Source: CANKJK01 sp964400405 (lineage in GTDB: Bacteria > Acidobacteriota > Vicinamibacteria > Vicinamibacterales > UBA2999). Taken from it: a DNA stretch of 64,000 nt. The translations under genes were made by a program, and so were the position numbers. This document shows, piece after piece, positions 1 to 9,274 of this stretch; position 1 is the stretch's first letter, and every line of letters starts with the position of its first letter. The notes under the pieces are model-generated. The model saw nothing but the letters and a program-made list of their open reading frames with translations, was not told the origin of the DNA and did not search any database. The stretch covers positions 1 to 64,000 of the forward strand of contig CAYNUO010000006.1 in NCBI GenBank assembly GCA_964400405.1. Reading direction: 5' to 3'.

Positions 1-822
1 ACGGCCGTGCGGTTCTACTCGAGCGGGATGTACGTCCGGCTGGCGTTCGCGGTGGCCGCGCACTTCGAGCCGGAGATTCTCTTCGTCGACGAGGTACTGG
101 CCGTCGGTGATGCCGAGTTCCAGAAACGGTGTCTCGGCAAGATGAGCGAGGTGTCAAAGGCCGGCCGGACGATTCTCTTCGTCAGCCACAACCTGGAGGC
201 GGTGCAGCGGCTGTGCACGCGGGGCCTGCTGTTCGAACACGGACGGCTCGTCGAAGACGGTCCCATCGCGGAGGTCATCGGGCACTACCGGTCCGTGCAG
301 AGCGGGGACGGGACGCTCGGGCGGTTCAGGCCGCTCTCCCGGCAGGGCACCGGCTTCGCGCGTGTGGCGGACGTACGCCTGCTCGTCGCCGGACGGCCGT
401 CCGGACAGGTGCCGTGCGATGCGGACCTCGAGTTCGAATTCCGCCTGTCGGCGGACGCCGCGCGCTCCGGTTCACTGCGTGGACAGATGCTGGAAGTGAC
501 GATCATCGGCGACGACGGCACCCCGATCTGCAACCTGATGACGCTGGACGATGGTGGTGTGACGCTTCCCGCGAGCGACGCCTGCACCGTCCGCGTGACG
601 GTGCCTGGGCCGACATTCGTGCCCGGGCGGTACCGGCTGAACCTGTTCCTCGGCATTCAGAACATGCTCATCTCCGACGATGTCGTCGAGGGGTTCGAGT
701 TCGAGATCCTGCCGCCGGTGCATCCGTGGCGGCCGATCGAGCTGACCCGCTCGAAAGGCGTGGTCTGCCGGCGCGGCACCTGGGCGGTGACTGAGGCCGG
801 CGTGCCCGTTGAGAGCGCCTAG
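1..822 (+). CDS. Polysaccharide ABC transporter ATP-binding protein, Wzt-like (5' partial)
   Basis: The frame is open from the first base, so the gene begins upstream and 273 residues are visible. What remains is the second half of an ABC ATPase: a signature region (YSSGM followed by RLAFAVAAH), Walker B (ILFVDEVLAVGD) and the switch histidine (LFVSHNLEAV). After about residue 105 comes a C-terminal extension of some 160 residues, predicted beta-rich, as in Wzt proteins, where this domain recognises the O-polysaccharide before export. Walker A and the partner permease must lie to the left of the window. It opens a polysaccharide gene run, with only 18 bases before the next gene. The transporter class is well supported; the exact polymer is unknown. 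Confidence 0.9.
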   Translation, partial: TAVRFYSSGMYVRLAFAVAAHFEPEILFVDEVLAVGDAEFQKRCLGKMSEVSKAGRTILFVSHNLEAVQRLCTRGLLFEHGRLVEDGPIAEVIGHYRSVQSGDGTLGRFRPLSRQGTGFARVADVRLLVAGRPSGQVPCDADLEFEFRLSADAARSGSLRGQMLEVTIIGDDGTPICNLMTLDDGGVTLPASDACTVRVTVPGPTFVPGRYRLNLFLGIQNMLISDDVVEGFEFEILPPVHPWRPIELTRSKGVVCRRGTWAVTEAGVPVESA

Positions 823-840
823 TCGGCGCCGGATACCCGG

Positions 841-2172
841 GTGAAGATCCTGCACCTCTGCGCGTGGTATCTGCCGAAGTCGGTCGGCGGCACGGAGATC
901 TACGTCGCGGAACTCGTCAGGCGGCAGCGGGCGCACGGACACGACGTGCGTGTGGCCGCGCCGGATGCCGGCGTGACGACTCCGCGCACGTACTGGCACG
1001 AGGACGCCGAGGTGTTCCGGTACCCGATTCCGCCGGACCCCACGCGGGCCGAGGTCCGGCATGCGGTGCCGGCGCGGGGCGCGGAGCACCTGCACGCCTG
1101 GATCGACTGGTGGAAGCCCGACATTCTGCACGTCCACACATTTGCGACCGGCGTTGGTCCGTGGGAGATCAAGGCCGGCGCGGCTGCGGGCGCGCGCGTC
1201 GTGTGCACGACGCACTCGGGTGCGCTTGGGTTTTTGTGCGGCCGCGGCACGATGCTCCGGTGGGGAACGGAGTTGTGCGACGGCGTGCCACGGCCGGCAA
1301 AATGCGCCGCGTGCCTGCACTCTCTGGCCGGAATACCCCGTCCGATCGCGGACATCGCGAGTCTCATCCCGGTGCCGCTTTCGTCGGTCCTCGGGCGTCT
1401 GCCGGGACCGATCGGCACGCGTCTCGGCATGCCGGCCCACATACGGGACAACCTGCAGTTGCAGCGGGAGACGCTGCAGGCACTTGACGCGTTTGTCGTG
1501 CTGACGGAGGCAGGCCGCGAGATCGTGCTGCGACAGGATCCCGGTGCGACCGTGCTGTTGAACCGCCTCGGGGTCCGCGACCGCCCGGTCAAGGCCGCCG
1601 CGACGAAGTCCCAGGACGGGCGCGTCCTGACGGTGGCCTATGTCGGCCGTCTCGACCCGATCAAGGGCGTCTTCGATTTCGCGCGCGCGATTCGCGCGCT
1701 GGGCCCGCGCGTGCCGCTCCGGTTCGAGTTCCGTGCGCCGGCCGGTTCGAACCAGCAGTTGCGCGTGGCGGACCGCATCAAGCGCATCGTGGGCCCCGAC
1801 GCGCATGTCCGGTTCGGGAATCCGCTGCCGCCATCCGAGGTGTCGGCGTTTCTGCGCCGTATCGACGTGCTGTGTTGTCCCTCCCGCACGTTCGAGGGCG
1901 GGCCAACCGTCGCGCTGGAAGCACTCGCCGTCGGGACGCCGGTGATCGGGACGCGCATTGGCGGCCTGGCCGAGATCGTCGAGGACGGCGTCAACGGACG
2001 GCTCGTCAAGGCTGGCGACTGGAGGGCGCTGGCTGACATGCTGCGGACCATCGGCAAGGACCGTTCGCTCGTGGATGTCTGGCGACGCGGCATCGGTCCG
2101 GTGCGCACCATGGACGAGGTCGCCGCCGACTACGAGACGCTCTACCGGAGCGTGGGAGGGGCCGCCTCCTGA
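841..2172 (+). CDS. GT4-family glycosyltransferase
   Basis: A 443-residue glycosyltransferase of GT-B fold. The N-terminus (MKILHLCAWYLPKSVGGTEIY) has the usual glycine loop after the first strand. The C-terminal half carries the GT4 donor-binding signature EGGPTVALEALA (E-x7-E) followed by GTPVIGTRIGG, at about residues 345-370. It should transfer a sugar from a nucleotide donor to the growing lipid-linked oligosaccharide on the cytoplasmic side. The GTG start at 841 is chosen because the protein begins exactly at the family N-terminus. The stop shares one base with the ATG of the next gene, so the two are probably translationally coupled. Sugar specificity cannot be read from the sequence. 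Confidence 0.9.
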   Translation: MKILHLCAWYLPKSVGGTEIYVAELVRRQRAHGHDVRVAAPDAGVTTPRTYWHEDAEVFRYPIPPDPTRAEVRHAVPARGAEHLHAWIDWWKPDILHVHTFATGVGPWEIKAGAAAGARVVCTTHSGALGFLCGRGTMLRWGTELCDGVPRPAKCAACLHSLAGIPRPIADIASLIPVPLSSVLGRLPGPIGTRLGMPAHIRDNLQLQRETLQALDAFVVLTEAGREIVLRQDPGATVLLNRLGVRDRPVKAAATKSQDGRVLTVAYVGRLDPIKGVFDFARAIRALGPRVPLRFEFRAPAGSNQQLRVADRIKRIVGPDAHVRFGNPLPPSEVSAFLRRIDVLCCPSRTFEGGPTVALEALAVGTPVIGTRIGGLAEIVEDGVNGRLVKAGDWRALADMLRTIGKDRSLVDVWRRGIGPVRTMDEVAADYETLYRSVGGAAS

Positions 2173-3086
2173 TGGCGTGGCGGGAGTGGCTCACTCCGGG
2201 GCTCTACGCGTCCGGAGTCTATCGACGTCGTCTGCTGCGGCGCCCGTTTCCGGGTGTCGCAGTACTGGCGTACCACGGCGTGCGGGACGACCGCCTGCCG
2301 CGCCACGCCATGCAGGGCGCCGAGCTGCACGTCAGCGCCAGCCGTCTGGCCGAGCACTGTCAGGTCCTGCGTGAGCTGTGCACACCGATCACCGCGGACC
2401 AGTTTCGTGATGCGGCCGTGCTCGGCCGGCCGCTGCCGCCCCGCCCGGTGCTGCTGACGTTCGACGACGGTTACGCGAACTGGCTGACCCACGCGCTGCC
2501 CGTGCTCGAACGCTTCGCGATGCCGGCCGTGATGTTTCTGTGCACCGATCCGATCGCGCGAGGCGTGCGCTTCTGGTTCGACGCCGCGGCGGAGCGGGAG
2601 GGCCGGGCGTCGGTCGAGGCGCTGAAGCGTCTGCCGTACCCGGAATGGCGCGCGGCGGCCGCTCGTTCCGAGGTCGCCTGCACGCCGGACGACCCGCACG
2701 CGCCGCTCACGGTCGAGGATGTGCGCGCGCTCGCACGCTCGCCGCTCATCGAGGTCGGCGGCCATACCGAGACCCACCCGATTCTCGCCAACGCGTCGCT
2801 CGAGGAGCAGCGCGACGAGATCGACGGCTGTGCGCGGTCCATCGCCGCGTGGACAGGGAAACCGCCTCGTCTGTTCGCGTATCCGAACGGCCGTCCCGGT
2901 CTGGACTACTCGCGGGAGACCGTGTCGCTGGTGCGGGCGTCGTTCGAGGACGGCTTTGCCGTGGGTGACGCGTTCGCGGATCCCGCGTCCGACGCCGGTG
3001 AGCATCGCCGCTTCCTGATGCTCGACTCGATCCCCGGATCCGAACTGGCGCATCGCCTGGCCGTCGCGTGGGCGCGGCCCCGGTGA
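2172..3086 (+). CDS. Polysaccharide deacetylase (NodB-homology, CE4 family)
   Basis: A 304-residue protein with the CE4 deacetylase motifs. Motif 1 is LLTFDDGY at about residue 96, with the catalytic base and metal-binding Asp. Motif 2 is GGHTETHP at about residue 196, supplying the metal-binding histidines. FAYPNG at about residue 235 is the third motif. No signal peptide is visible, so it may act in the cytoplasm on a lipid-linked or soluble sugar, removing N-acetyl groups. The ATG overlaps the preceding stop (TGATG), and the gene ends inside the start of the next glycosyltransferase, which places it within the polysaccharide operon. Confidence 0.88.
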   Translation: MAWREWLTPGLYASGVYRRRLLRRPFPGVAVLAYHGVRDDRLPRHAMQGAELHVSASRLAEHCQVLRELCTPITADQFRDAAVLGRPLPPRPVLLTFDDGYANWLTHALPVLERFAMPAVMFLCTDPIARGVRFWFDAAAEREGRASVEALKRLPYPEWRAAAARSEVACTPDDPHAPLTVEDVRALARSPLIEVGGHTETHPILANASLEEQRDEIDGCARSIAAWTGKPPRLFAYPNGRPGLDYSRETVSLVRASFEDGFAVGDAFADPASDAGEHRRFLMLDSIPGSELAHRLAVAWARPR

Positions 3087-4132
3087 GGATCTGTCTCACC
3101 GTCGATCCGATGCTGCCCGTGCCGCCGGCGCTGTACGGCGGCATCGAGCGGGCCGTCGATCTGCTGGCGCGTGGCCTTGCCGCGCGCGGGCACACGGTTC
3201 ATCTGTTCGCGCATCCCGCGAGCACGACGGCCGGCACGCTGCACCCGTACGGCGCGCCGCCGCACGGGTCGCGTTGGACCAGGCTCGCCGAGCTCGCACA
3301 GCTCGGCTGGGGGCTCACGAGGATGGCGCGCGACGTGGACATCGTCCACAGCTTCGGCCGACTGGCGGCGCTGGCGCCGATCCTGCCCAGGCGGTTGCCG
3401 AAGATACAGAGCTACCAGCGTGCGATTCCGTGGACCGGTGTCGCCAGGGCCCTGCGGGTCTCCCGCGGCACCCTTACGCTGACCGGATGCTCCGCGAGCC
3501 TCTTCGCCCGCGCCGCGGATGAGGCTGCCGGCCTGGGCCGCTGGTCCGCCATCTTCAATCCCGTCGATACGCGCCTCTACACGGCGGTCTCCGATGTCGC
3601 GCCGGACGCGGCGCTCGTATTCCTGGGCCGCGTCGAGCGGATCAAGGGGCCGCACGACGCGATCGCGATCGCGCATCGGGCCGGGCGGAAGCTGGTCATC
3701 GCAGGGCCCGCTCCTGCCGACCCGGAGGGCGCGGCGTTCTTCAGGCGCGAGGTGCTGCCGCACGTGGATGGCGACCGCGTGACCTGGGTCGGCGCGATCG
3801 ACGATACCGCGAAGAACGCGTTGCTGGGCCGTGCCGCGGCGCTGCTGATGCCGATCCACTGGGAAGAGCCGTTCGGCATCGTGATGGCCGAAGCGCTGGC
3901 CTGCGGGACGCCGGTCGTGGGCTACCGGCGCGGCAGCGTACCGGAGGTGATCCGTGACGGCCTGAACGGGTTCATCTGCACGGGCGCCGACGACGCCGTG
4001 CGTGCGGTGGCGAGGCTCGGTGACCTGGACCGCACGGCCGTTCGCAGGGACTGCGAGGAGCGGTTCGGTCAGGACGTGATCGTCGAGCAGTACCTCGCGC
4101 TCTATGCCAGGCGCGTCGCGGAGTGCGCGTGA
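3083..4132 (+). CDS. GT4-family glycosyltransferase
   Basis: About 349 residues. The GTG at 3083 overlaps the TGA of the deacetylase (GTGA) and gives the expected N-terminus RICLTVDPMLPVPPALYGG. An in-frame GTG at 3068 would add five residues and is less likely. The GT4 signature EEPFGIVMAEALACGTPVVGY sits at about residues 258-278, and VFLGRVERIKGPHDAI marks the start of the C-terminal Rossmann domain. The arrangement matches UDP-sugar-using glycosyltransferases that act in polysaccharide assembly. The donor and acceptor are not predictable. Confidence 0.9.
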   Translation: MRICLTVDPMLPVPPALYGGIERAVDLLARGLAARGHTVHLFAHPASTTAGTLHPYGAPPHGSRWTRLAELAQLGWGLTRMARDVDIVHSFGRLAALAPILPRRLPKIQSYQRAIPWTGVARALRVSRGTLTLTGCSASLFARAADEAAGLGRWSAIFNPVDTRLYTAVSDVAPDAALVFLGRVERIKGPHDAIAIAHRAGRKLVIAGPAPADPEGAAFFRREVLPHVDGDRVTWVGAIDDTAKNALLGRAAALLMPIHWEEPFGIVMAEALACGTPVVGYRRGSVPEVIRDGLNGFICTGADDAVRAVARLGDLDRTAVRRDCEERFGQDVIVEQYLALYARRVAECA

Positions 4133-5454
4133 GCCGGCGCGCCCTGTTGGTGACACCGCACTTCCCACCGGACTCCAGCGCGGCGTCACACCGGGTCCGC
4201 CTGCTGGCGCCGCACCTCGAGGTCTTCGGCTGGGTGCCGACCATCCTGACGCTCGAGCCGCACGCGTACGAGGGGGCGCTCGACCCGGACCTGCTGCGCC
4301 TCGTGCCGGACCACCTGCGCGTCGTCCGCGCGCCTGCCTGGGCCGCGAGGAGCACCCGGCGCGCCGGCGTCGGGGACCTGGGCCTCCGCGCCCTGACCGG
4401 CTTGCGGTCGCACGCGCGGAGGCTGCTGGGCACCGGCCGGTTCGACGTGCTGTTCATCACGACGTATCCCATCTATCCCGCCCTGCTCGGCCCGGGTCTT
4501 CGCGCGACGTACGGCGTGCCGTTCGTGCTCGACGTCCAGGACCCGTGGGTCGGCGCCTGGGGGCGTGACGTCGGCGGTGGCCCGGACGGGCGGCCGGACG
4601 TCCGCAGCCGCCTCTCCCGCCGCCTCGCGGCGTGGATGGAGCGGTACGTGGTGCCGTCGGCGGACGCGATCACCGCGGTGTCGGAGCGGACCATCGTCGA
4701 CATGCTGGCCCGGGTGCCGTCGGCCGCGCCGGTGGCCCGCGCGGATCTCCCGCTGGGTTTCGAACCCGGCGATCTCGATTACGTGCGGCGCCACCCGCGT
4801 CGCGCCACCCACTTCGAAACCTCGAATGACGTGATGCACCTCGTGTATGTCGGGACGGTGCTGCCGACCGGACTGGGTGTCGTGCGGACTCTGTTCGCCG
4901 GACTCGCGCGGTTGCGGCGCGAGCGTCCGGCCGCGGCGAGCGCCATCCGCCTGCACTTCATCGGGTCGAGCAATCAGCGGCTGCCGGGCCAACGGCCCCG
5001 CGTGCTGCCGATCGCGGGCGAGTACGGCCTGTCCGACCTCGTGCGGGAGTACCCGGAGCGAGTGGATTATCTCGACGCGCTGAACGTGCAGCTCCGTGCG
5101 GACGGGTTGCTGCTGCTTGGCAGCACCGAAGCGCACTACACGCCGAGCAAGGCCTATCCCGCCTACCTGACCGGCCGGCCGATGCTTGCGCTGTACCACC
5201 GGGACAGCAGCGCGGTTGCGTTCCTGAGCGGATGCTCCGAGGCGGAGGTCTTGACGTTCGACGAGCACCTCGACCCGGACGCGCTCGCCGGCGACGTCGC
5301 GCGGGGGCTCGAACGGCTCGTGCACCGCATCGGCGCCGCTTCCGGGACTGTGCCCCCTCCCGTGCCCGATGCCGACGGATCATGGTCGGCCCGGGCGGTG
5401 GCGGCGCGTCTGGCGGGCGTCTTCGACGCCGTTGCCGGCAGGGTCCGGCGGTGA
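4123..5454 (+). CDS. Putative GT4-like glycosyltransferase
   Basis: About 443 residues. The N-terminus (ALLVTPHFPPDSSAASHRVR) is typical of a GT-B glycosyltransferase subgroup with a proline-rich first loop. A second Rossmann half begins near VYVGTVLPTG at about residue 242. The classical E-x7-E motif is not evident; the equivalent region reads STEAHYTPSKAYPAYLTGRP, so the donor site looks atypical. Start choice lies between GTG 4123 and GTG 4129; the latter forms a GTGA overlap with the upstream stop and removes two residues. Its position inside the operon supports a role in polysaccharide assembly. Confidence 0.78.
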   Translation: MRVSRRALLVTPHFPPDSSAASHRVRLLAPHLEVFGWVPTILTLEPHAYEGALDPDLLRLVPDHLRVVRAPAWAARSTRRAGVGDLGLRALTGLRSHARRLLGTGRFDVLFITTYPIYPALLGPGLRATYGVPFVLDVQDPWVGAWGRDVGGGPDGRPDVRSRLSRRLAAWMERYVVPSADAITAVSERTIVDMLARVPSAAPVARADLPLGFEPGDLDYVRRHPRRATHFETSNDVMHLVYVGTVLPTGLGVVRTLFAGLARLRRERPAAASAIRLHFIGSSNQRLPGQRPRVLPIAGEYGLSDLVREYPERVDYLDALNVQLRADGLLLLGSTEAHYTPSKAYPAYLTGRPMLALYHRDSSAVAFLSGCSEAEVLTFDEHLDPDALAGDVARGLERLVHRIGAASGTVPPPVPDADGSWSARAVAARLAGVFDAVAGRVRR

Positions 5455-6686
5455 GCGGCGGAACGCCCGGGTCCCCGCTGCGCGTGACCGCGGTGATGAC
5501 GCACCCGATCCAGTACTTCTCGCCGTGGTTCCGGTGGATCACGACGAACCTGCCGGACGTCGCACTGACCGTGCTGTACGCAGCCGTCCCGAGCGCGGAC
5601 CAGCAGGGACAGGCGTTCGGGCAGGCGTTCGAGTGGGACTCGCGGCCACTCGACGGTTATGCCTATGAGGTCTGCGCGGGAGCGGACGGGATGGTCTTCA
5701 CCGACGACGTCTTCCGTGGGATTGACGTCGCCGACGTTGGAGATCGCATCGCCCGCACGCGGCCCGACGTGGTGCTGATCGCGGGCTGGCACTCCGTCTT
5801 CCAGGTACGCGCGCTCGTCGCGTGCAGACGGCGCGGGATTCCGACGATCTACCGGGGAGATTCGAATCTCTCGGGCGCGCCCGCCGCGTGGCGCCGGCCG
5901 TTCTGGTACGTCCGGACGTGGCTGCTGCTGCGGCTCTTTCGGGGGTGGCTCGCCGTCGGCACACGTGCGGCGGAGTACCTCGCGCACTTCGCGCTCCCCG
6001 CGGGCCTCGTCGTCCGCTCGCCGCACTGTGTCGACCATGACTGGTTCGCCGCACGGGCCGCGGAGGCCCGCGCCGGCGGTCGCCGGGACAAGGTGCGGGC
6101 GGACCTGGGGCTGGCGACGGAGGACTTCGTCGTGCTGTTCGTCGGCCGGCTGGTGCCCGTCAAGCGGCCCCTGGACGTGGTTCGAGGCGTTGCCGGCCTC
6201 GGCCCCGGTGCGGCGCTCATCGCAGCCGGGAACGGACCCCTGCTCGAGCCTCTTCAGTCCGAAGCGCGGCAGCTCGGCGTCCGGGTCGTGACGCCGGGAT
6301 TCCGGAACCAGAGCGAGGTCGTGGAACTGTATGCCGCGGCCGACGTGCTGGTGCTGTCGAGCGCGAGCGAGACCTGGGGACTGGTGGTGAACGAAGCGCT
6401 TGCGTCCGGCGTCCCGTGCGTCGTGTCGGCTGGCGTGGCGGCAGGTGCCGACCTGATTCGAGATGGCGAGAACGGACACATCGTCCCGGTGGGCGACACG
6501 GCCGGCATGACGGGAGCCCTTGCGGCAATTCGCGATGGCCTGGCCGCCGGACGCTACGGCGCGGCGGCGTGCCGGGCGCCGCTGCTGGGCGCGGGTTTCC
6601 GGGAGGCTGCAACGGGCCTGCTCACGCTGGGACGCCGGCTGAGAGACCGGGCGCCTGCCGGGCCGGAGTCGTTGTATCGTGGCTGA
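5451..6686 (+). CDS. GT4-family glycosyltransferase
   Basis: About 411 residues from the GTG at 5451, which overlaps the upstream stop as GTGA and places the N-terminus just before the conserved strand RVTAVMTHPIQYFSPWFRW. The frame is open further upstream, but that extension would lie inside the preceding gene. The GT4 signature SASETWGLVVNEALASGVP lies at about residues 303-322, and VVLFVGRLVPVKRP begins the nucleotide-binding half. It is one of six glycosyltransferases in this run, suggesting a repeating unit or core of several sugars. Its specificity is unknown. Confidence 0.88.
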   Translation: MSGGTPGSPLRVTAVMTHPIQYFSPWFRWITTNLPDVALTVLYAAVPSADQQGQAFGQAFEWDSRPLDGYAYEVCAGADGMVFTDDVFRGIDVADVGDRIARTRPDVVLIAGWHSVFQVRALVACRRRGIPTIYRGDSNLSGAPAAWRRPFWYVRTWLLLRLFRGWLAVGTRAAEYLAHFALPAGLVVRSPHCVDHDWFAARAAEARAGGRRDKVRADLGLATEDFVVLFVGRLVPVKRPLDVVRGVAGLGPGAALIAAGNGPLLEPLQSEARQLGVRVVTPGFRNQSEVVELYAAADVLVLSSASETWGLVVNEALASGVPCVVSAGVAAGADLIRDGENGHIVPVGDTAGMTGALAAIRDGLAAGRYGAAACRAPLLGAGFREAATGLLTLGRRLRDRAPAGPESLYRG

Positions 6687-6698
6687 GGAGCCAGGTTC

Positions 6699-8108
6699 AT
6701 GCTTGCACAGCTGACAATCGCGACGGCGGCCGGGTTTCTGATGGGCAGCTGGATGCACGCGGCCGCCCTGGTCACGCTCCTGCTGATCTGGACCCAGCTC
6801 CCGAAGCACGAGGGTCCGCCGGTCCTCAAGCTCGCGATGACGATGCAGTGGGGGCAGGTGACCGTCGGGCTCTTCTACAGCCGCCTCACAGGCGACGTCT
6901 TTCCGGTGATGCAGGCCCGCGCCTATGAGGAGATGGTCGGTATCGGCCTCGGGTGCGTGCTCGCCCTGACCTTTGGTCTGGCGGCGGGCATTCGCTTCGT
7001 CAACGCCCGGACACCGGTGCCGGCGTCCGACAATCGCCCGGAGGAAATCGTCAACCTGAAGGTGCTGCTTATCGCGTACGTCGCGAGCATCGGGTTGACC
7101 ACGATCCTGACGGAGCTGTCGTTCGCGATGCCGGCCATCCGGCAGATTCTCGCCGTGCTCTCGATGGGCCGCCTGGCGGTGGTCGCGCTGGTGATGCGGC
7201 GGTTCATGCGTCCCGAGCCGAACTGGCCGCTGCTGATCGGCGTGCTGGCCTTCGAGATCGGCCTCGGTTTCACCGGGTACTTCTCGGGATTCAAGGAGCC
7301 GATGTTCATCTTCGCGCTCTTCCTGCTGGAGTCGTTCGACCGGCGGCGCGTGAGCGACTGGGTCGCGCTCGGCGGGGTGGCCGCGGGCCTGTTCATGGCG
7401 CTGACGATGTGGATGGGCGTGCGCGGCGAGTACCGCCGCGAGTTCGAGGACGAACTCTATGCGTCGTCGCGCACCGAACGCTTCCAGCGGATGAATGCCC
7501 TGTTCACGGACTGGGTCGACGAGCGGAATTCGGAGCAGGGCAGTGACGTCTGGGCGCTCGTCGATCGTTCGTGGGCCATCTACTATCCGGCGCTGGCCGT
7601 GGACCGTGTGCCCAGGATCCAGCCCCACACGAACGGCGCGCTGCTGGGTGCCGCGCTGCTGCACGCGGTGACGCCGCGCTTCCTGTTTCCGGACAAGGCC
7701 GAGCTGATCAACGACAGCGAGCTGGTCCGCAAGTACTCCGGTGTCTGGGTGGCGGGTTCGGATGAAGGGACGTCGATCGCGTTCGGCTACGTGGCCGAAG
7801 GCTATCTCGACTTCGGCGTGCCGGTGCTGTTTCTGCCGGTGCTGGTTTTCGGCATGGCGATGGGCGCCGCGTTTTCAGGGCTGCTGCGTCTGATCCGGCA
7901 CCGCGAGCTGGCGATTGCCCTGGTGGTCTGCGTCTTCTGGTACAACCTGTATCTGTACGAGAAAGCCTGGGCGAAGCTCATCGGCACCAGCGTCGCCACC
8001 ATCATCTACCTCGGCGGCATGGCGTACCTGCTCGACCGGTACATCCTGACGGAGAAGAGCAAACAGGCCAGCAACTTCGTCGGCATGCCGGCCTACCCGG
8101 ACCGCTGA
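6699..8108 (+). CDS. O-antigen polymerase-like polytopic membrane protein
   Basis: A 469-residue protein with about ten to twelve hydrophobic segments spread along its length. A large hydrophilic loop at about residues 245-340 contains RGEYRREFEDELY and many charged residues, like the long periplasmic loop of Wzy polymerases and related proteins. It follows five glycosyltransferase genes by 12 bases and is followed two bases later by another. The likely role is polymerisation or ligation of polysaccharide repeat units in the inner membrane. The assignment rests on topology and gene context, since sequence in this family is poorly conserved. A flippase-like role cannot be excluded. Confidence 0.65.
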   Translation: MLAQLTIATAAGFLMGSWMHAAALVTLLLIWTQLPKHEGPPVLKLAMTMQWGQVTVGLFYSRLTGDVFPVMQARAYEEMVGIGLGCVLALTFGLAAGIRFVNARTPVPASDNRPEEIVNLKVLLIAYVASIGLTTILTELSFAMPAIRQILAVLSMGRLAVVALVMRRFMRPEPNWPLLIGVLAFEIGLGFTGYFSGFKEPMFIFALFLLESFDRRRVSDWVALGGVAAGLFMALTMWMGVRGEYRREFEDELYASSRTERFQRMNALFTDWVDERNSEQGSDVWALVDRSWAIYYPALAVDRVPRIQPHTNGALLGAALLHAVTPRFLFPDKAELINDSELVRKYSGVWVAGSDEGTSIAFGYVAEGYLDFGVPVLFLPVLVFGMAMGAAFSGLLRLIRHRELAIALVVCVFWYNLYLYEKAWAKLIGTSVATIIYLGGMAYLLDRYILTEKSKQASNFVGMPAYPDR

Positions 8109-8110
8109 CG

Positions 8111-9274
8111 GTGCGGGTGGTCCACGTCAGCGCCTACTACGCGCCTGCGTTCTCCTTCGGGGGCCCCCCTCGCAGCATTCACGGTCTGTGCAAGGCGCTC
8201 GTCGCCAGCGGCTGCGACGCCGAGGTGCTGACGACCGATGCAGACGGGCCGGGCCGGCTCCCGCCGGCCCTCGCGGCCGCACGCGAATACGACGGCGTCC
8301 CTGTGCGGTACTTTGCACGATCGCGCCCGTTCCGCGTCGTGGGTTCCCGTGATCTGACCGCTGCCCTCGAAGAAGCGCTCCGGCGCGCGGACCTCGCGCA
8401 CATCCACGGTCTCTGGAACCGCGCGGTCTGGGCGGCGGCGCGGAGCGCCCGCCGCGCGGGCGTGCCCTACGTGCTGTCCCCGCGCGGCATGCTCGATGCG
8501 GGTTCGCTCAACCATCACCGGTGGCGCAAGGCGCTGGTCTATCCGATTGCGGACCGGCCGGCCGTGCGTCACGCGGCCGCGCTGCATGCCACCTCGGCGG
8601 CCGAAGCCGCAGGGATCCGCGTCTGGAGTCCCTCCGCGCGTGTCGAGGTCATCCCGAACGGCATCGACGCGGAGCCCCGCGGCGCACGGCACACGCGCGA
8701 GAGCCTCGGTCTCCCGCCGACCGGCCCGCTGATCGTCAGCGTCTCGCGCCTCCATCCGGTGAAGCGCCTGGACCTGCTGGTCGATGCCTTCGCGGATCTG
8801 TTGCCGCAGTATCCCGACGCCAGACTGGTGATCGCCGGCCCCGACGAACAGGGCCTCCGGCCCTCGCTCGAGGCGCGGGCCGGCCTGGCCGCGTCCGCCA
8901 TCGTCTGGATGGGTGAGGTGGACGAGGACGGCCGTGACGGTGTGCTCCGCCATGCCGCTGCGTTCGTGATGTGCTCGGACTCCGAGAGCTTCGGGCTCGC
9001 CGTGCTCGAGGCGATGCGGGCGGGCGCGGCGGTGCTGGTCACCGATACGTGCGGCTGGCCGGCGGTGGCTGACGAGGGTGCGGGCCTGGTGGTGCCGCAG
9101 ACGCGCGCGGCTCTCGCGGAGGGGCTCCGCCGCCTGCTGGCGGACCCGGCCGGATGCCGGACGATGGGCGAGCGGGGCCAGGCGCTCACGCGGCGGGCCT
9201 TCGGTTGGCCGGCCGTCGCGGCGCGCATGACCGCGCTGTACGCCTCCATCCTCGACCCGGTGGGCGCCCGGTGA
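8111..9274 (+). CDS. GT4-family glycosyltransferase
   Basis: A 387-residue GT-B enzyme beginning with GTG at 8111, two bases after the previous stop. The N-terminus VVHVSAYYAPAFSFGGPPRSI is the form seen in many colanic-acid and capsule glycosyltransferases. IVSVSRLHPVKRLDLLVDAF starts the C-terminal domain, and SDSESFGLAVLEAMRAGAAV is the E-x7-E donor site, at about residues 293-313. It probably adds one sugar of the surface polysaccharide. Its stop overlaps the start of the next glycosyltransferase. Confidence 0.9.
   Translation: MRVVHVSAYYAPAFSFGGPPRSIHGLCKALVASGCDAEVLTTDADGPGRLPPALAAAREYDGVPVRYFARSRPFRVVGSRDLTAALEEALRRADLAHIHGLWNRAVWAAARSARRAGVPYVLSPRGMLDAGSLNHHRWRKALVYPIADRPAVRHAAALHATSAAEAAGIRVWSPSARVEVIPNGIDAEPRGARHTRESLGLPPTGPLIVSVSRLHPVKRLDLLVDAFADLLPQYPDARLVIAGPDEQGLRPSLEARAGLAASAIVWMGEVDEDGRDGVLRHAAAFVMCSDSESFGLAVLEAMRAGAAVLVTDTCGWPAVADEGAGLVVPQTRAALAEGLRRLLADPAGCRTMGERGQALTRRAFGWPAVAARMTALYASILDPVGAR

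Noticed and set aside
5163..7664. Very long open frame on the minus strand opposite two polysaccharide genes
   Set aside because: Rich in Arg, His, Gly and Pro with no domain; a shadow of strong GC third-position bias in the genes on the plus strand.
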